Part shown: piece after piece, positions 42,721-51,100 of the stretch
Layout: every line of letters begins with the position of its first letter
Position numbering within the stretch: the first letter of the stretch is position 1
NCBI GenBank assembly: GCA_900541505.1
Contig: UQKK01000001.1
Span: forward strand, 124,001-188,000
From: an uncultured Ruminococcus sp.
GTDB taxonomy: Bacteria; Bacillota; Clostridia; Lachnospirales; Lachnospiraceae
Reading direction: 5' to 3'
Length of the DNA stretch: 64,000 nucleotides
Notes under the pieces: generated by a model
The model's database searches: none
What the model was told of the DNA's origin: nothing
What the model saw: the letters and a program-made list of their open reading frames with translations, nothing else
Made by a program: the position numbers and the translations under genes

Positions 42721-43684
42721 ACATCTCCCTTATCCTTTCCCGGATTGCTTCTTCAGGAAAATCATTCTGTTTTCCCGTCAGGATAATCCGAACAGTTTTA
42801 ATCTCATTTTCCCTGGCAATGATATACGCTGCCAGAGGTCCCACAGAAAAGGTCTGATATTTCTGGGGTTTCATCGTCTCTATCATACGGTTGTCGCACC
42901 AGCGCTCAAATGCCGACGCAGATTCCTCCAGTGCCTGCGCACCTTCCGCGTACGCTGTCCCAGCGAGATAATCCCGAATCGCGTCCATCCCGCCCAGCGC
43001 CGCCTTTGCAAGCTGGTCCGCATTGATGCTGTCACACTCTGCCAGAGCGCGTTTTAAAAACTCCGCGCTTTTTCCTGTCTTCTGGGCGCGCACTGCGGTC
43101 TTGATATCCGCAATGGCAACCGTAGCGTCCGCATATTCTCTGATAATGCTGTCTTTGGCGTTTCTGCCCGCCTCATAGATGGCATCTAACGCCGCCTTGT
43201 CCACGATGATGTCACATAACTGACCATCCCTCGTATGCAGCAGCGTGTCGTACGCTTCTTTCGCCGTCTGCGCCATATTTCCCGGAAGCCTGTCAAAGTC
43301 CTTATTTTCCACAATCTGAAGCATTTCCTTTCCAGGTATCTTGCAGTCCTCGTAGAAAATATTTTCGTTCCTCGCCTCTGTGCAGACTTCCTTAATCGCT
43401 GCCTTTAAATTGTGGTACAGCTTCGGATATGAGAACACGTCGAACACGCTCATATCCGGCGCCACATCGGCAATGACTTCCCAGATTTTCTCTTCCTCCC
43501 GCTTCAGCATGGAATCAGCGTTTAGCTCTGCTCCCGCATCTCCCCAGCCCCTCTCGCTTAAAAACTGAAGGCACTGTTCGTAGGTACTGCAGGCTAAGAG
43601 CTGTTCCACCAAAGCCCCGGTGAGCAGGGAGACTTCCAGTGCACGTATGCGCGCAACCGCGTAAGTATATTCCAAATCTTTCAA
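42713..43684 (-). CDS. ntpC: V-type ATPase subunit C (socket for rotor)
   Basis: A 323-aa helical subunit linking the central stalk to the c ring. It shows YTYAVARIRALEVSLL at the N-terminus and RENEIKTVRIILTGKQNDF near the C-terminus, both characteristic. The start codon is TTG behind AGGAGG, which is unusual but well placed. Confidence 0.92.
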   Translation of the reverse strand: MKDLEYTYAVARIRALEVSLLTGALVEQLLACSTYEQCLQFLSERGWGDAGAELNADSMLKREEEKIWEVIADVAPDMSVFDVFSYPKLYHNLKAAIKEVCTEARNENIFYEDCKIPGKEMLQIVENKDFDRLPGNMAQTAKEAYDTLLHTRDGQLCDIIVDKAALDAIYEAGRNAKDSIIREYADATVAIADIKTAVRAQKTGKSAEFLKRALAECDSINADQLAKAALGGMDAIRDYLAGTAYAEGAQALEESASAFERWCDNRMIETMKPQKYQTFSVGPLAAYIIARENEIKTVRIILTGKQNDFPEEAIRERIREMYV

Positions 43685-43748
43685 GACTCATCCTCCTTAT
43701 CCGCCTTGCGCCGTATCAAAAAGACACCGCGCTTTTTATGGTTACGCT

Positions 43749-44342
43749 CTATGCAAATAATAAACCGTGCACTTTATCTGACAGTTCATCTCTCCTGGCA
43801 TCAAATAACGCCTTAATGGTACAGTTCTCTTCGATTCCGCCATAAACGAGGATACACCCTCCCGGCATATCCCTGCCCTCTTTGGAAACAGTGAGTGCTC
43901 CGCCTTTCTGCGCGGCGATTCCCGAAATCTTCTGCTCAAATCCTGCCGGCATCCTGTCCAAATCCGCCTGGGAAAAATATACGGTGCCTGTCTGCGCCAG
44001 CGCATATCTCTCCACTACTTTTTCCAGCATCTCAAAATATTCCTGCGCATCCATGCTCAGAATTTTCTCGTATGCCTTCCCAAGCACGCTCTGGATAACT
44101 TCCTGTTTTGCCTTCAAAAGCGCCTGCTTTCTGTACATGTCGCAGGAGGACGCCGAACGCTCCATAAAGCTGTCCACGTCCGCTTTTGATTTTTCCAGAA
44201 TTTTCGCGGCTAAAGCTTCTGCTTCCGCCTCCGCTTCTTTTAAAAGCGCGTCCGCCTCTGCCTTTGCCTTCGCAATCTCTGCTTCCGCTGAGTGGTTTGC
44301 CTCATCGAGTATCTGGCTTTTCATTTTCTCTAATCCACTCAT
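43749..44342 (-). CDS. ntpE: V-type ATPase subunit E (peripheral stalk)
   Basis: A 197-aa peripheral stalk subunit pairing with subunit G. A long Ala/Glu/Lys helix (about 10-85, AEAEIAKAKAEADALLKEAE) is followed by a globular C-terminal domain (GGCILVYGGIEENCTIKALF) that contacts subunit B. AGGAGAG precedes the ATG. It lies between K and C in the operon. Confidence 0.92.
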   Translation of the reverse strand: MSGLEKMKSQILDEANHSAEAEIAKAKAEADALLKEAEAEAEALAAKILEKSKADVDSFMERSASSCDMYRKQALLKAKQEVIQSVLGKAYEKILSMDAQEYFEMLEKVVERYALAQTGTVYFSQADLDRMPAGFEQKISGIAAQKGGALTVSKEGRDMPGGCILVYGGIEENCTIKALFDARRDELSDKVHGLLFA

Positions 44343-44399
44343 ATCTATGCTCTCCTTTTTCGTTTTCTCGCTGTTACGCTGTCTTTAAAATCCTTCTGT

Positions 44400-44885
44400 T
44401 TAAACCTGGATTCCGCTGACTGCGAGGAAAGAAATCAGAAGCGCAAGAATAGCGTAAGTCTCAACCATCGCCGGGAAGAGCATCGCTTTACCGAACTGGT
44501 CCGGTTTCTTCGCCACGATACCGATAGAAGCAGCCGCTGTCTTGCCCTGCGCGATACCGGAAATAAGACCTACGATACCGATTGGCAGACACGCCGCCAG
44601 AATCAGAAGACCTGTCTGTACGCTGACATCTTTTACGCCGCCGCCTAAGATACCGATGTTGGACAGTGTGATAAAGCCTACCAGCAGTCCGTAAAGTCCC
44701 TGTGTACCCGGCAGAAGCTGGATGATGAGCACCTTCGCGAACTTGCTGGGGTCCTCTGTTACAACACCTGCCGCTGCCTGTCCTGCAATACCTACTCCAA
44801 TCGCAGAACCTGCGCCTGCAAATAATACCGCCACCGCTGCTCCGAGCAATGCGTATACGATTCCTAATTCACTCATAATACTCAT
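44400..44885 (-). CDS. ntpK: V-type ATPase c-ring subunit K, sodium type
   Basis: A 161-aa duplicated hairpin with four membrane helices, forming the ion-carrying ring. It carries LLPGTQGLYG (Leu, Thr, Gln), SGIAQGK (Gln) and MVETYAIL (Glu). These correspond to the five sodium-coordinating residues established in the Enterococcus hirae NtpK structure, so sodium is the likely coupling ion. There is one acidic residue per hairpin pair, as in V-type c subunits. The ATG overlaps the subunit I stop (ATGA). Confidence 0.95.
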   Translation of the reverse strand: MSIMSELGIVYALLGAAVAVLFAGAGSAIGVGIAGQAAAGVVTEDPSKFAKVLIIQLLPGTQGLYGLLVGFITLSNIGILGGGVKDVSVQTGLLILAACLPIGIVGLISGIAQGKTAAASIGIVAKKPDQFGKAMLFPAMVETYAILALLISFLAVSGIQV

Positions 44886-46903
44886 GATAAAGTTTCCTCC
44901 TTCATATCTGTATATTTTGTATTTGTTTTAAATGGGCTGAAAGGTCTTCCACCGCCCTCATAGAATTTTCCGAAAAATTCTACAAACTGCAAACGGTTCG
45001 TATGCACATACGCCCCAAGTAAATTGATGGCAAGATTCAGTGCATGCCCGATGAGGAAAATCGCGATAAACGCAATGATTCCGATAATATTGTTGGGGAG
45101 CATACTTCCCATCTGATTGATGACCGACGCGATAACGCCTGTCGCAAGCCCGAGGGCGAGCAGACGGGAATATGAGAGCACATCACTCAACCACCCTGTG
45201 ATATTGTATAAATCATATGCCCCCAGCGCAATCCGGACTCCCGGATTCTTGCTGGAGCGTCCGGACATCAGCACGATTCCCAGTGCCCCGACAATTGCCA
45301 GGACCTTCGCCAGCGTATTGACTGCCGCCGGGAATACAATCTGCGTCTGCGCGATGGACGCGAAGATATCGCTCGGCAGGAGCATTAAAATGAGCCCTGC
45401 CAAAAGCAAGAACCACAATACAACGTCACAGAAAAAGTCCATGACCTTGTTATCCTTCAGACACATATATCCCTTGATGCCAAGTCCCACAAACAGGTGG
45501 ATAACTCCGAACAGCATGGAATATACAAGAAGCTTCATCGGGTCATTTAACGGCACAAACCAGAGCGCCGGCACCACAACAGTGTGCCCGAAGAATTTCT
45601 CTGACACAATATCTACGATATTTCCAAAATATCCCCCAAAGAGAATCCCCCAAACAAGGGTAGATATGCCGCAGTACATGAACAGCCGGATGGATTTCTT
45701 CATCCCTGTCCCCATACGCGGGAATTTTTTGAGCACGATAAAACATGCGAGGGCTACAATCGCCCCATACGCTGCGTCGGACAGCATCATTCCAAAGAAG
45801 AAGACATAGAAGAACGACATAATCGTCGTCGGGTCCACCTCTCCCTTCTGCGGAAGTCCGTAGGACTCCACAATGCCTTCCACACTCGCGGAGAACGGAT
45901 TGTTCTTTAAGAGTATCGGCATATCCTCGTCTTCTTTTAAGTCCTCTACGTCCACTGCGCAGTCATAATTTGAATTCAGGAAACTTTCTATTCCTTTTAC
46001 ACTTTGCTGCGGTACATAGCCGCTTAAGACAAAGGTCCGCTCAGACTGGGGAATGTCCCCCAGCACTTCATATTTGTCCGCACGCACGCGGTAATAATCG
46101 GCAAGGATTTTAAAATCCTCCCGTGCTGCGGCAAATCCACTTACTTCCTTCTCAATCTCACCGATTCGGTCTGCGTCTCCCTGAATCTTCTCTTCCAGGA
46201 GCGCTTTTTCCCGCATCGGTGTGTCCGCCCATACCTGGGACGGCTTTGCAAATCCCGCACTGCGCAGCGCTTCTTCCACGCGCGCCTCCTCTGTGCGCAT
46301 GCAGAATACCGCAAGATACACCGTATCGGGCTCTGTAAAGATAATCCGGGCATCCACGCTCTCTATCTCCGGCGCTTTCTCAGCCAGGACCTTCAGCACA
46401 TCCTCCAGCCCCATCTGTCCGGGCATGGTACCCAGCAGCATAGCTGTCTTCTTAGTCCCGCTCAGATTCATGGGGACGTCCAGGTTCATCCAGGGCTTCA
46501 GGCTCTCAATGCTGTTTTCCAGCTTTAAGATATCAGCCTTTCGCTCTGCTTTCTCCCTGTCCAGCGCATAAATCTTCTTCGCGGTCCTCAAAAGCTCATC
46601 CTTGCGTGCCGTCACATCCTCATATGCCTTCTTCCCTACCAGGGCTTTTCCCTCCAGGGCGGAAAGCATGGACTTCTTCACAGGTGCGTAAACATCCAGA
46701 ATATCCAATGCCTGGTCCAACGATGACGCGGCCTTTTCAAAATTCATCCTGGAATTTACGGTATCCATCTTGTGGAAATCCTGGTCTTCCTCAACAATAT
46801 GGCTGATTTCCATCACGCCCATACTCTGAAGCTTCTCCAGAATCGCTTTACGGTCTTTTTTTAACGCGCAGATACTGATTCGCTGCATCTGCAATACCGC
46901 CAT
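44882..46903 (-). CDS. ntpI: V-type ATPase subunit I (membrane stator a)
   Basis: A 673-aa stator subunit. The N-terminal cytoplasmic half (about 1-330) is a long coiled coil contacting the peripheral stalks. The C-terminal half has seven or more membrane helices, including the helix with the essential Arg near SDVLSYSRLLALGLATG. It provides the half channels next to the c ring. AGGAGG precedes the ATG. Confidence 0.95.
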   Translation of the reverse strand: MAVLQMQRISICALKKDRKAILEKLQSMGVMEISHIVEEDQDFHKMDTVNSRMNFEKAASSLDQALDILDVYAPVKKSMLSALEGKALVGKKAYEDVTARKDELLRTAKKIYALDREKAERKADILKLENSIESLKPWMNLDVPMNLSGTKKTAMLLGTMPGQMGLEDVLKVLAEKAPEIESVDARIIFTEPDTVYLAVFCMRTEEARVEEALRSAGFAKPSQVWADTPMREKALLEEKIQGDADRIGEIEKEVSGFAAAREDFKILADYYRVRADKYEVLGDIPQSERTFVLSGYVPQQSVKGIESFLNSNYDCAVDVEDLKEDEDMPILLKNNPFSASVEGIVESYGLPQKGEVDPTTIMSFFYVFFFGMMLSDAAYGAIVALACFIVLKKFPRMGTGMKKSIRLFMYCGISTLVWGILFGGYFGNIVDIVSEKFFGHTVVVPALWFVPLNDPMKLLVYSMLFGVIHLFVGLGIKGYMCLKDNKVMDFFCDVVLWFLLLAGLILMLLPSDIFASIAQTQIVFPAAVNTLAKVLAIVGALGIVLMSGRSSKNPGVRIALGAYDLYNITGWLSDVLSYSRLLALGLATGVIASVINQMGSMLPNNIIGIIAFIAIFLIGHALNLAINLLGAYVHTNRLQFVEFFGKFYEGGGRPFSPFKTNTKYTDMKEETLS

Positions 46904-46924
46904 AATCTTATCCCTCCTTTTCTT

Positions 46925-47239
46925 CTATGATGAAATTAACTGTGAAATAACGAGACGCATTGCTTCTTCCTCTTTTTCCGCTGCAGCCGCTTTTAATCCT
47001 GCGACTTCCTGCTCTGCATCTTTTACAGCGGCTTTTCGTGCCTGCTCGCCGTCAAGCGCTGCCTGCTCCATCGCAGCAGAAGCTTGTGTTTTCGCTGCTT
47101 TGGTCTTGTCCTCCCGAAGTTTAAGAGCCTGATTCTTCGCTTCATCCAGTATCTTCTGGCTTTCCTGCTTCGCGTTTTCTACGATTTCTTCCGCCTTGCT
47201 CTCTGTCTCCCGGATTGCCTGAATGGTCTCTTCCACCAT
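46925..47239 (-). CDS. ntpG: V-type ATPase subunit G/H (peripheral stalk)
   Basis: A 104-aa single long helix rich in Ala, Glu, Lys and Gln (ESKAEEIVENAKQESQKILD), which pairs with subunit E to form the peripheral stalk. The start at 47239 has AAGGTGG; an ATG nine codons upstream and a TTG before that are possible. It is the first gene of the operon, 21 bp before subunit I. Confidence 0.88.
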   Translation of the reverse strand: MVEETIQAIRETESKAEEIVENAKQESQKILDEAKNQALKLREDKTKAAKTQASAAMEQAALDGEQARKAAVKDAEQEVAGLKAAAAEKEEEAMRLVISQLISS

Positions 47240-47344
47240 ACCTGTTTCACCACCTTCCCTGTTCATGTGTTCATTCGTCAAATAATCTGTAAAATATCCT
47301 CCCTGGAACTATCCAAAGCCTTACTCTGAAACAGCTCCATATTT

Positions 47345-47439
47345 CCCGCACCAGGCGGGAGCGTACCAAAACATTTTGCCAAACATTCTTTCAAGTACAC
47401 TCACACTATTATAAGCGAATCTCCGCGCCTTACGGCGCG
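47345..47439 (-). other. Two short hairpins in the V-ATPase leader
   Basis: CGCGCC-TTAC-GGCGCG (47424-47439) lies at the expected transcript start and CCCGC/GCGGG (47345-47359) about 100 bp before the first gene. Neither has a U-tract. They may stabilise the mRNA. Confidence 0.35.
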
Positions 47440-47447
47440 TTATAGAC

Positions 47448-47476
47448 ATTATACAATAAAAGGGCGCATTGTTCAA
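47448..47476 (-). promoter_or_regulatory. Promoter of the V-type ATPase operon
   Basis: On the minus strand TTGAAC and consensus TATAAT are exactly 17 bp apart, about 210 bp before the first gene. No other gene starts here. Confidence 0.75.
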
Positions 47477-47606
47477 AACATATTTATAAGCTCTTTGTCC
47501 TTATTTTTATAAGTATCTCACATTTTTCACGTTTTCATCCCGAAGTCTGGAAATTCCGGGCAACAAAATAAGCAAACCCGATTCGACTTCCTTTATCATA
47601 AAATAA

Positions 47607-47634
47607 GCAGTCTCCCGACTCATCAGAAGACTGC
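47607..47634 (-). terminator. Terminator after trmL
   Basis: GCAGTCT pairs with AGACTGC around a 14-nt loop, followed on the minus strand by TTATTTTATG. It lies about 70 bp past the trmL stop and closes the run of genes from 54679. Confidence 0.65.
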
Positions 47635-47700
47635 TCATCATCATTATTTTCCTTATTGTCTATTTTATTATTATTTTGTTTTGCAGTTCTTTACACTCCT

Positions 47701-48195
47701 CTATTCCCACTTCAGCCTGTGCAGATGTCCTTCCAGTTCCATCCCCGCAAATTCCTGCTGCCGAAGCGCCTCATAGAGGATGATTGCCGCGGAATTTCCC
47801 AGATTCAGGGAGCGGATGTCCCCTATCATGGGGATGCGCACGCAGTTTTCTCTGTACCGCACGAGGATTTCTTCGGGAATCCCCGCGCTCTCCTTGCCGA
47901 ACATAATGTAGCAGTCCGGCTCATACTGCACCTGCGTGTACACCTTCTCTGCTTTGGTCGTCGCCATATAGAGCTTCGCGCCCGGATTCTGCGCGAGGAA
48001 GTCTTCAAAATCAATGTAAGTCCTCACGTCCAAATCTTTCCAGTAGTCCATCCCGGCGCGCTTCAACGCCTTTTCATTCAGGCGGAAGCCCAGCGGCTCG
48101 ATGAGATGGAGCCGTGTTCCGGTCGCCACGCAGGTACGCCCGATATTCCCGGTATTTGCCGGTATCTCCGGCTCATGCAGTACAATGTTCAGCAT
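47701..48195 (-). CDS. trmL: tRNA (cytidine/uridine-34-2'-O)-methyltransferase
   Basis: A SPOUT-class methylase that modifies the wobble base of leucine tRNAs. The 164-aa protein lacks extra domains, as expected for TrmL. It shows LHEPEIPANTGNIGRTC (motif 1), IMFGKESAGIPEEIL (motif 2) and IPMIGDIRSLNLGNSAAI (motif 3). It lies 32 bp downstream of the aminotransferase gene. Confidence 0.93.
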   Translation of the reverse strand: MLNIVLHEPEIPANTGNIGRTCVATGTRLHLIEPLGFRLNEKALKRAGMDYWKDLDVRTYIDFEDFLAQNPGAKLYMATTKAEKVYTQVQYEPDCYIMFGKESAGIPEEILVRYRENCVRIPMIGDIRSLNLGNSAAIILYEALRQQEFAGMELEGHLHRLKWE

Positions 48196-48227
48196 ATATT
48201 TTCTTTCCTCCCGCTGGTTTCTCTCTG

Positions 48228-49397
48228 CTATCTCTCATTGCGCAGGCGCTGGATAAAATGTCCCAGCCTTCCCAGTGCTTCCTTCAAATCCTCCAGAGAA
48301 TACGCATAGGAGATACGTAAGAAGCCTTCGCCGCACTCCCCGAACGCTGTCCCCGGAACAACCGCCACCTTCTCCTCCTGAAGCAGACGTGTGGCAAATT
48401 CTTCAGATGTCATGTTAAATTCCTGGATGCTGGGGAAGACATAAAACGCGCCGAACGGCTCAAAGCACTCCAGTCCCATCCTCGCAAACTCATGCATGAG
48501 GAACCGTCTCCTCTGGTTGTAGGATTTGCGCATCTCTTCCACTTCATCCTCGCAGTTTCTAAGTCCTTCCACTGCCGCATACTGGCTCGTCGTAGGCGCG
48601 CACATGATAGCGAACTGGTGGAGCTTCGTCATCTGCTCAATAATCAATTCCGGACCGCAGCAGTATCCCAGGCGCCATCCGGTCATGGCAAATCCCTTGG
48701 AAAATCCGTTGATAACAATGGTCCTCTCCCGCATACCCGGCAGGCTCGCTATGGAGACATGCTCCCCTTTGTAGCTGAGTTCTGAGTAAATCTCATCGGA
48801 CAGCACATAGAGGTCATGGTCCTTCACAAACTGCGCCACCGGCTCTAAATCCTCCCATGTCATGATAGACCCGGTCGGATTGTTGGGGAACGGCATAATA
48901 AGTACTTTTGTCTTCTCTGTGGTATATTTCTCTAAATCTTCCACCGTCAGCTTAAATTCATTGTCATACTGCAGCGGCACGACCACCGGCACCCCGTCCG
49001 CCATCACGGTACAGGGCAGATAGGACACATAGCTTGGCTGAGGAATCAGCACTTCATCGCCGGGGTCCAGCATGCAGCGTAGCCCCACGTCGATTGCTTC
49101 ACTGCCTCCCACTGTCACCAGCGTCTCTGTCTTCGGATTGTAGGACACATGAATCTTTCTCTCCAGGTAACGGCAGATTTCATCTCTTAACTCCTGAAGT
49201 CCTGCATTAGATGTATAAAACGTCCTTCCTTTCTCAAGAGAAAAAATTCCCTCCTCCCGTATCCGCCACGGGGTATCAAAATCCGGCTCCCCGACGCCGA
49301 GAGAGATGGCATCCTCCATCTCATTTGCCACGTCAAAGAACTTACGGATTCCGGAAGGCTGTATATCGATAATTTTCTTTGATAATGGTGTTCTCAT
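48228..49397 (-). CDS. Class I/II pyridoxal-phosphate aminotransferase
   Basis: A 389-aa fold-type I aminotransferase similar to PatA/aspartate-type enzymes. It shows LGVGEPDFDTPW (substrate Gly), MPFPNNPTGSIM, VLSDEIYSEL (Asp for pyridine N), and NGFSKGFAMTGWRLGY with the Schiff-base Lys in SKGFAMTGWR. The amino acid substrate cannot be decided. Its ATG overlaps the stop of the Lrp-type gene (TAATG), so the two are translated together and the regulator probably controls this gene. Confidence 0.92.
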   Translation of the reverse strand: MRTPLSKKIIDIQPSGIRKFFDVANEMEDAISLGVGEPDFDTPWRIREEGIFSLEKGRTFYTSNAGLQELRDEICRYLERKIHVSYNPKTETLVTVGGSEAIDVGLRCMLDPGDEVLIPQPSYVSYLPCTVMADGVPVVVPLQYDNEFKLTVEDLEKYTTEKTKVLIMPFPNNPTGSIMTWEDLEPVAQFVKDHDLYVLSDEIYSELSYKGEHVSIASLPGMRERTIVINGFSKGFAMTGWRLGYCCGPELIIEQMTKLHQFAIMCAPTTSQYAAVEGLRNCEDEVEEMRKSYNQRRRFLMHEFARMGLECFEPFGAFYVFPSIQEFNMTSEEFATRLLQEEKVAVVPGTAFGECGEGFLRISYAYSLEDLKEALGRLGHFIQRLRNER

Positions 49398-49894
49398 TAT
49401 GGTGTTACCTTCATCCTTTCCGACTCTTTCCTCGCTCCCATGACGGTTCCGTAGTCTTTATATTTCTTGAGGATGAAATGTGTGGCAGTGCTGATGACCT
49501 CGTCAACTGTAGAGAGCTTCTCAGAAACGAAGCGGGACACCTCTTTAAGCGTCTTGCCTTCCAGAGTCACCAGTAAATCATATCCCCCGGAAATCAGGTA
49601 TACGGAAAATACTTCCGGATAATTGTAGATGCGCTCCGCTATGCGGTCAAATCCTCTGTCTCTCTGGGGTGTCACTCTGACTTCGATGAGAGCCGTCACC
49701 TTCTCCACACCCGCCTTATCCCAGTCAATCAGCGTATGGTAGCCGCAGATAAGCTTCTCCTGCTCCATATTCGCCATAGCATTGGCGATATCCGTCTGTG
49801 TCACACCCAACAGCACCGCGAGTTCGGATAAATCCACACGGCTGTTCTTTTCCAGATATTTGAGAATTTCCAGTCTCAACTCATTCTGATTCAT
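49397..49894 (-). CDS. Lrp/AsnC-family transcriptional regulator
   Basis: A 165-aa amino-acid-responsive regulator. An N-terminal HTH (about 5-50, VDLSELAVLLGVTQTDIANAM) is joined to a RAM effector domain (about 65-150, with EVFSVYLISGGYDLLV). The C-terminal tail is basic. It is translationally coupled to the following aminotransferase, which suggests control of amino acid metabolism; the effector is unknown. Confidence 0.92.
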   Translation of the reverse strand: MNQNELRLEILKYLEKNSRVDLSELAVLLGVTQTDIANAMANMEQEKLICGYHTLIDWDKAGVEKVTALIEVRVTPQRDRGFDRIAERIYNYPEVFSVYLISGGYDLLVTLEGKTLKEVSRFVSEKLSTVDEVISTATHFILKKYKDYGTVMGARKESERMKVTP

Positions 49895-49949
49895 ATCATA
49901 TCCTCCATTTCTTATATTCTATATAAGGTACCTGTTTCAGGTTTTCCTG

Positions 49950-51002
49950 TTATGGTCTCTCAGAGAGCCAGCGCAGATATTCATCCGGCGCCGGTCTGTC
50001 CAGATATCGTTTTTCTGTTCCGCTTGTGATCACCCTGGCATTTCCTGCCGTGATAACCCCAAGCCTTCCGGCTCGCGCCCCCGCCCGCTTCAGATAATCG
50101 AGCAGCGCAGCGCCCTCATCCGCTATCATAAGCGCACTCCCCGCCGAAATCATCTGATAAGGATTGAGCTGGTAATGCTCGCAGATTTCCACAGTCTCCT
50201 GACAAATCAAAATATTCGAAAAATCCATTTCCATTCCCGCTTTATCCGCTTCGGTCATCTCCCAGAGTGCCGCCAGGATTCCTCCGCTTCCAATCTGACA
50301 GACCCTCACCGCGCCGTTATGCAAAGCCCCCAGTACAACTTCCGGCGTTATCAGATTTTCTTCCAACGCTCTGGTCTGCCTTAAGAAAGAAGGGGGGAAA
50401 CGCTTTCCCAGCTCCTCTTCTGATTCCGCCTCAATCAAAAGCGTGCCTTCCAGTCCGGCACAGCCGCATAAAATCAGCTCCTGTCCCGGCAAGACCTTCT
50501 TACTCTCTTTTCCTGTATCTCTTTCTTTTTCCGTAAGTTTTCCTTCTCCCGCGGTTTTCTCTTCGCCTCCAGCCCTAAGGATGCCCGCCGCTGTCACATG
50601 GACCATCTTTTTGCTGACGCTGGGATTTCCCTCCGCCCTCACCCGGGTTATCTGCATATGCAGCCTCTCGCAGAGCCTTTCCATCTGCGTGACAACCGCA
50701 GCCGCTTCCGTCTCCTCAGCCCGCAGCGGAAGCAGCATCTCCACGGATACGCCGATGGGCTGCGCGCCCCGGCAGGCAAGGTCATTCGCCGCCTGAAGCA
50801 GAGCGTATTTTCCGATAACATCCGAATCCCCGCTGACAGAAGCCTCACTCCAGACAAAAGTCGGACAAGCGCCGTCACCATCTGAGATGGCAGAACACCG
50901 CGCCTCTATGGACAGCGGAAAAACAGATTCCGCCCGTCTGGTCTGAATCTGTCTTTGTATATCCCGTTTCCATACAGTCTGTGATAGATTGCCGATTCTC
51001 AT
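49950..51002 (-). CDS. AIR-synthase-like protein (PurM/HypE/ThiL superfamily)
   Basis: A 350-aa protein with the two-domain PurM fold. The N-terminal half has SGDSDVIGKYALLQAANDLACRGAQPIG, split here as SGDSDVIGKYALLQ plus ANDLACRGAQPIGV, the nucleotide-binding region. A charged loop (about 155-185, EEKTAGEGKLTEKERDTGKE) interrupts the middle. The C-terminal half shows GSGGILAALWE. It is not clearly HypE, SelD, ThiL or PurM and no hydrogenase or selenium genes are nearby, so function is unknown. GGGAG precedes the ATG at 51002. Confidence 0.78.
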   Translation of the reverse strand: MRIGNLSQTVWKRDIQRQIQTRRAESVFPLSIEARCSAISDGDGACPTFVWSEASVSGDSDVIGKYALLQAANDLACRGAQPIGVSVEMLLPLRAEETEAAAVVTQMERLCERLHMQITRVRAEGNPSVSKKMVHVTAAGILRAGGEEKTAGEGKLTEKERDTGKESKKVLPGQELILCGCAGLEGTLLIEAESEEELGKRFPPSFLRQTRALEENLITPEVVLGALHNGAVRVCQIGSGGILAALWEMTEADKAGMEMDFSNILICQETVEICEHYQLNPYQMISAGSALMIADEGAALLDYLKRAGARAGRLGVITAGNARVITSGTEKRYLDRPAPDEYLRWLSERP

Positions 51003-51100
51003 AGATACTCCCATCTTACTTGTAATATTTTTTCATGCCTCTGTCTCTTATATCACGGGAACTGTCATCCATTGTTTTTTGTACACTCCCGCTGCTTGTC

